From positions 1-6,422 of the forward strand of contig JAEDIN010000067.1 of NCBI GenBank assembly GCA_016292445.1: a stretch of DNA of 6,422 nucleotides, given 5' to 3'. Numbering within the stretch: the stretch's first letter is position 1; the number at the start of each line of letters is the position of its first letter. The notes beneath the pieces were generated by a model that searched no databases, was not told the DNA's origin, and saw nothing but the letters and a program-made list of their open reading frames with translations. The translations under genes and the position numbers were made by a program. This document shows, in pieces, positions 5,585-6,422 of this stretch. Origin of the DNA: Oscillospiraceae bacterium (GTDB lineage: Bacteria; Bacillota; Clostridia; Oscillospirales; Oscillospiraceae).

Positions 5585-6422
5585 GTGTTCTTTTTGAAAA
5601 AATGGCAATGCTGGTTATCCTGCTTGCCTTAGGCTACCTGTGCGCAAGACTCAAGCTCGTAGGTCCCGAGTTCAATAAGGGCTTGAGTAAGCTCGTTATA
5701 AACTTTTTCCTTGTCGGCATGATTTTATCCTCGGTAATAAATAAAGAGATGGAGCTAACCGGAGCCGAGGCGCTGACCGGGTTTTTGATGCTGGCGCTGA
5801 TGGAGCTTATCTGCTTCGGCATAGCGTGGATAAGCCCCACGGTTCTGCGCATCAAAGACGGCGATATCGGAATGTACCGAATGCTTGTTGCGTTTATGAA
5901 TAACGGCTTCATGGGCTTTCCGCTTGTCGCGGCAATTTACGGCGAGAGCGCTGTGTTCTTCGCTTCGCTTTCCAACATTCCGTTTAACCTGCTTTTGTAC
6001 TCTGCCGGTGTGATGCTCCTGCGTGAAGGCGGAGAAGGGGAGAAGTTCAAGCTCAGGGATGCGATAAACGCACCCATGGTCGCAACGCTCATCGCGGCAA
6101 TAATATTCGTGTTCAGAATACCCATACCCGTGCTTATAGAAGATACTGTCGATACCATATCCGCAGCTACGGTTCCGCTTTCGATGATGTGCATCGGCTT
6201 GTCGCTTGGCTCGGTGTCACTCAAGGACGCGTTTGTCCACCCCAGACTTTACGGCTTGAGCTTTATCAGGCTCGTCGTTTCACCGCTCATCGTGTGGTTT
6301 GTCATGCACTTCTTCGTCACAAACCCAGTGATACTCGGCACGATAGTCGTTCTCTCATCCTGCCCATCCGCCGTTATTTGCTCCATACTCGGCATTGAAA
6401 ACGGCCGTGACGGCATCGAATC
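5581..6422 (+). CDS. AEC-family permease (auxin efflux carrier-like), 3' end outside window
   Basis: The frame is open from ATG at 5581 to the window end: 280 codons plus two bases, with no stop. The start overlaps the mgtE stop as ATGA, with AAAGGTG (5563-5569) inside mgtE as a modest ribosome binding site, implying translational coupling. The protein is highly hydrophobic, with about nine membrane segments visible (for example 8-22, 35-53, 65-84, 100-119, 123-143, 165-180, 195-211, 224-241, 246-262) and a charged loop REGGEGEKFKLRD at 148-160. The pattern MLVAFMNNGFMGFPLVAAIYGE (around 101-122) and TVPLSMMCIGLSLG (197-210) are typical of bacterial AEC transporters (PF03547), which carry organic anions such as malate or similar solutes. 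Bacterial members are about 300-320 residues, so perhaps 25-40 residues are missing. The substrate cannot be inferred, and nearby genes do not point to one. Confidence 0.9.
   Translation, partial: MSVLFEKMAMLVILLALGYLCARLKLVGPEFNKGLSKLVINFFLVGMILSSVINKEMELTGAEALTGFLMLALMELICFGIAWISPTVLRIKDGDIGMYRMLVAFMNNGFMGFPLVAAIYGESAVFFASLSNIPFNLLLYSAGVMLLREGGEGEKFKLRDAINAPMVATLIAAIIFVFRIPIPVLIEDTVDTISAATVPLSMMCIGLSLGSVSLKDAFVHPRLYGLSFIRLVVSPLIVWFVMHFFVTNPVILGTIVVLSSCPSAVICSILGIENGRDGIE

Overview
The window looks like a chromosomal segment from an anaerobic gut-type Clostridia (Bacillota). This is inferred from strong GGAGG ribosome binding sites, compact intrinsic terminators with T-runs, a glycine riboswitch ahead of an AGCS symporter, a DUF1002 secreted protein and a short-form S-adenosylhomocysteinase. 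No mobile element, CRISPR array, rRNA or tRNA gene was seen.

Layout. Bases 1-84 (+) are the last 27 codons of a gene that starts outside the window; the basic tail resembles the end of the 16S rRNA methyltransferase RsmG. A perfect 12-bp hairpin (89-118) separates it from a convergent minus-strand gene (1008-139) for a secreted DUF1002 protein. The 365-bp gap 1009-1373 carries a weak candidate promoter for DUF1002 facing left. Facing right it carries a clear promoter (TTGACA, 17 bp, TGC-TAAATT), a single-aptamer glycine riboswitch with an upstream 'ghost' helix, and an intrinsic terminator. These precede a sodium:alanine/glycine symporter (1374-2786), which ends at its own strong terminator (2801-2834).

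A second transcription unit follows on the plus strand, with a candidate promoter at 2852-2880. It encodes S-adenosylhomocysteinase (ahcY, 2913-4148), the magnesium channel MgtE (4184-5584) and an AEC-family permease (5581 to beyond the window end). MgtE and the permease overlap by ATGA. The 35-bp ahcY-mgtE gap has no visible terminator or promoter, so the three are probably co-transcribed.

The most informative regulatory reading is that of the riboswitch. The 5' strands of aptamer helices P1 and P3a (1213-1226) are complementary, 13 of 14 positions including two G-U pairs, to 1320-1333, which contains most of the 5' arm of the terminator. Glycine binding should free the terminator arm, so the sequence predicts an OFF switch: plentiful glycine shuts down glycine/alanine uptake. 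I see no wholly new system here; the genes belong to known families. The riboswitch architecture and the ahcY-mgtE-permease grouping are the points most worth checking.
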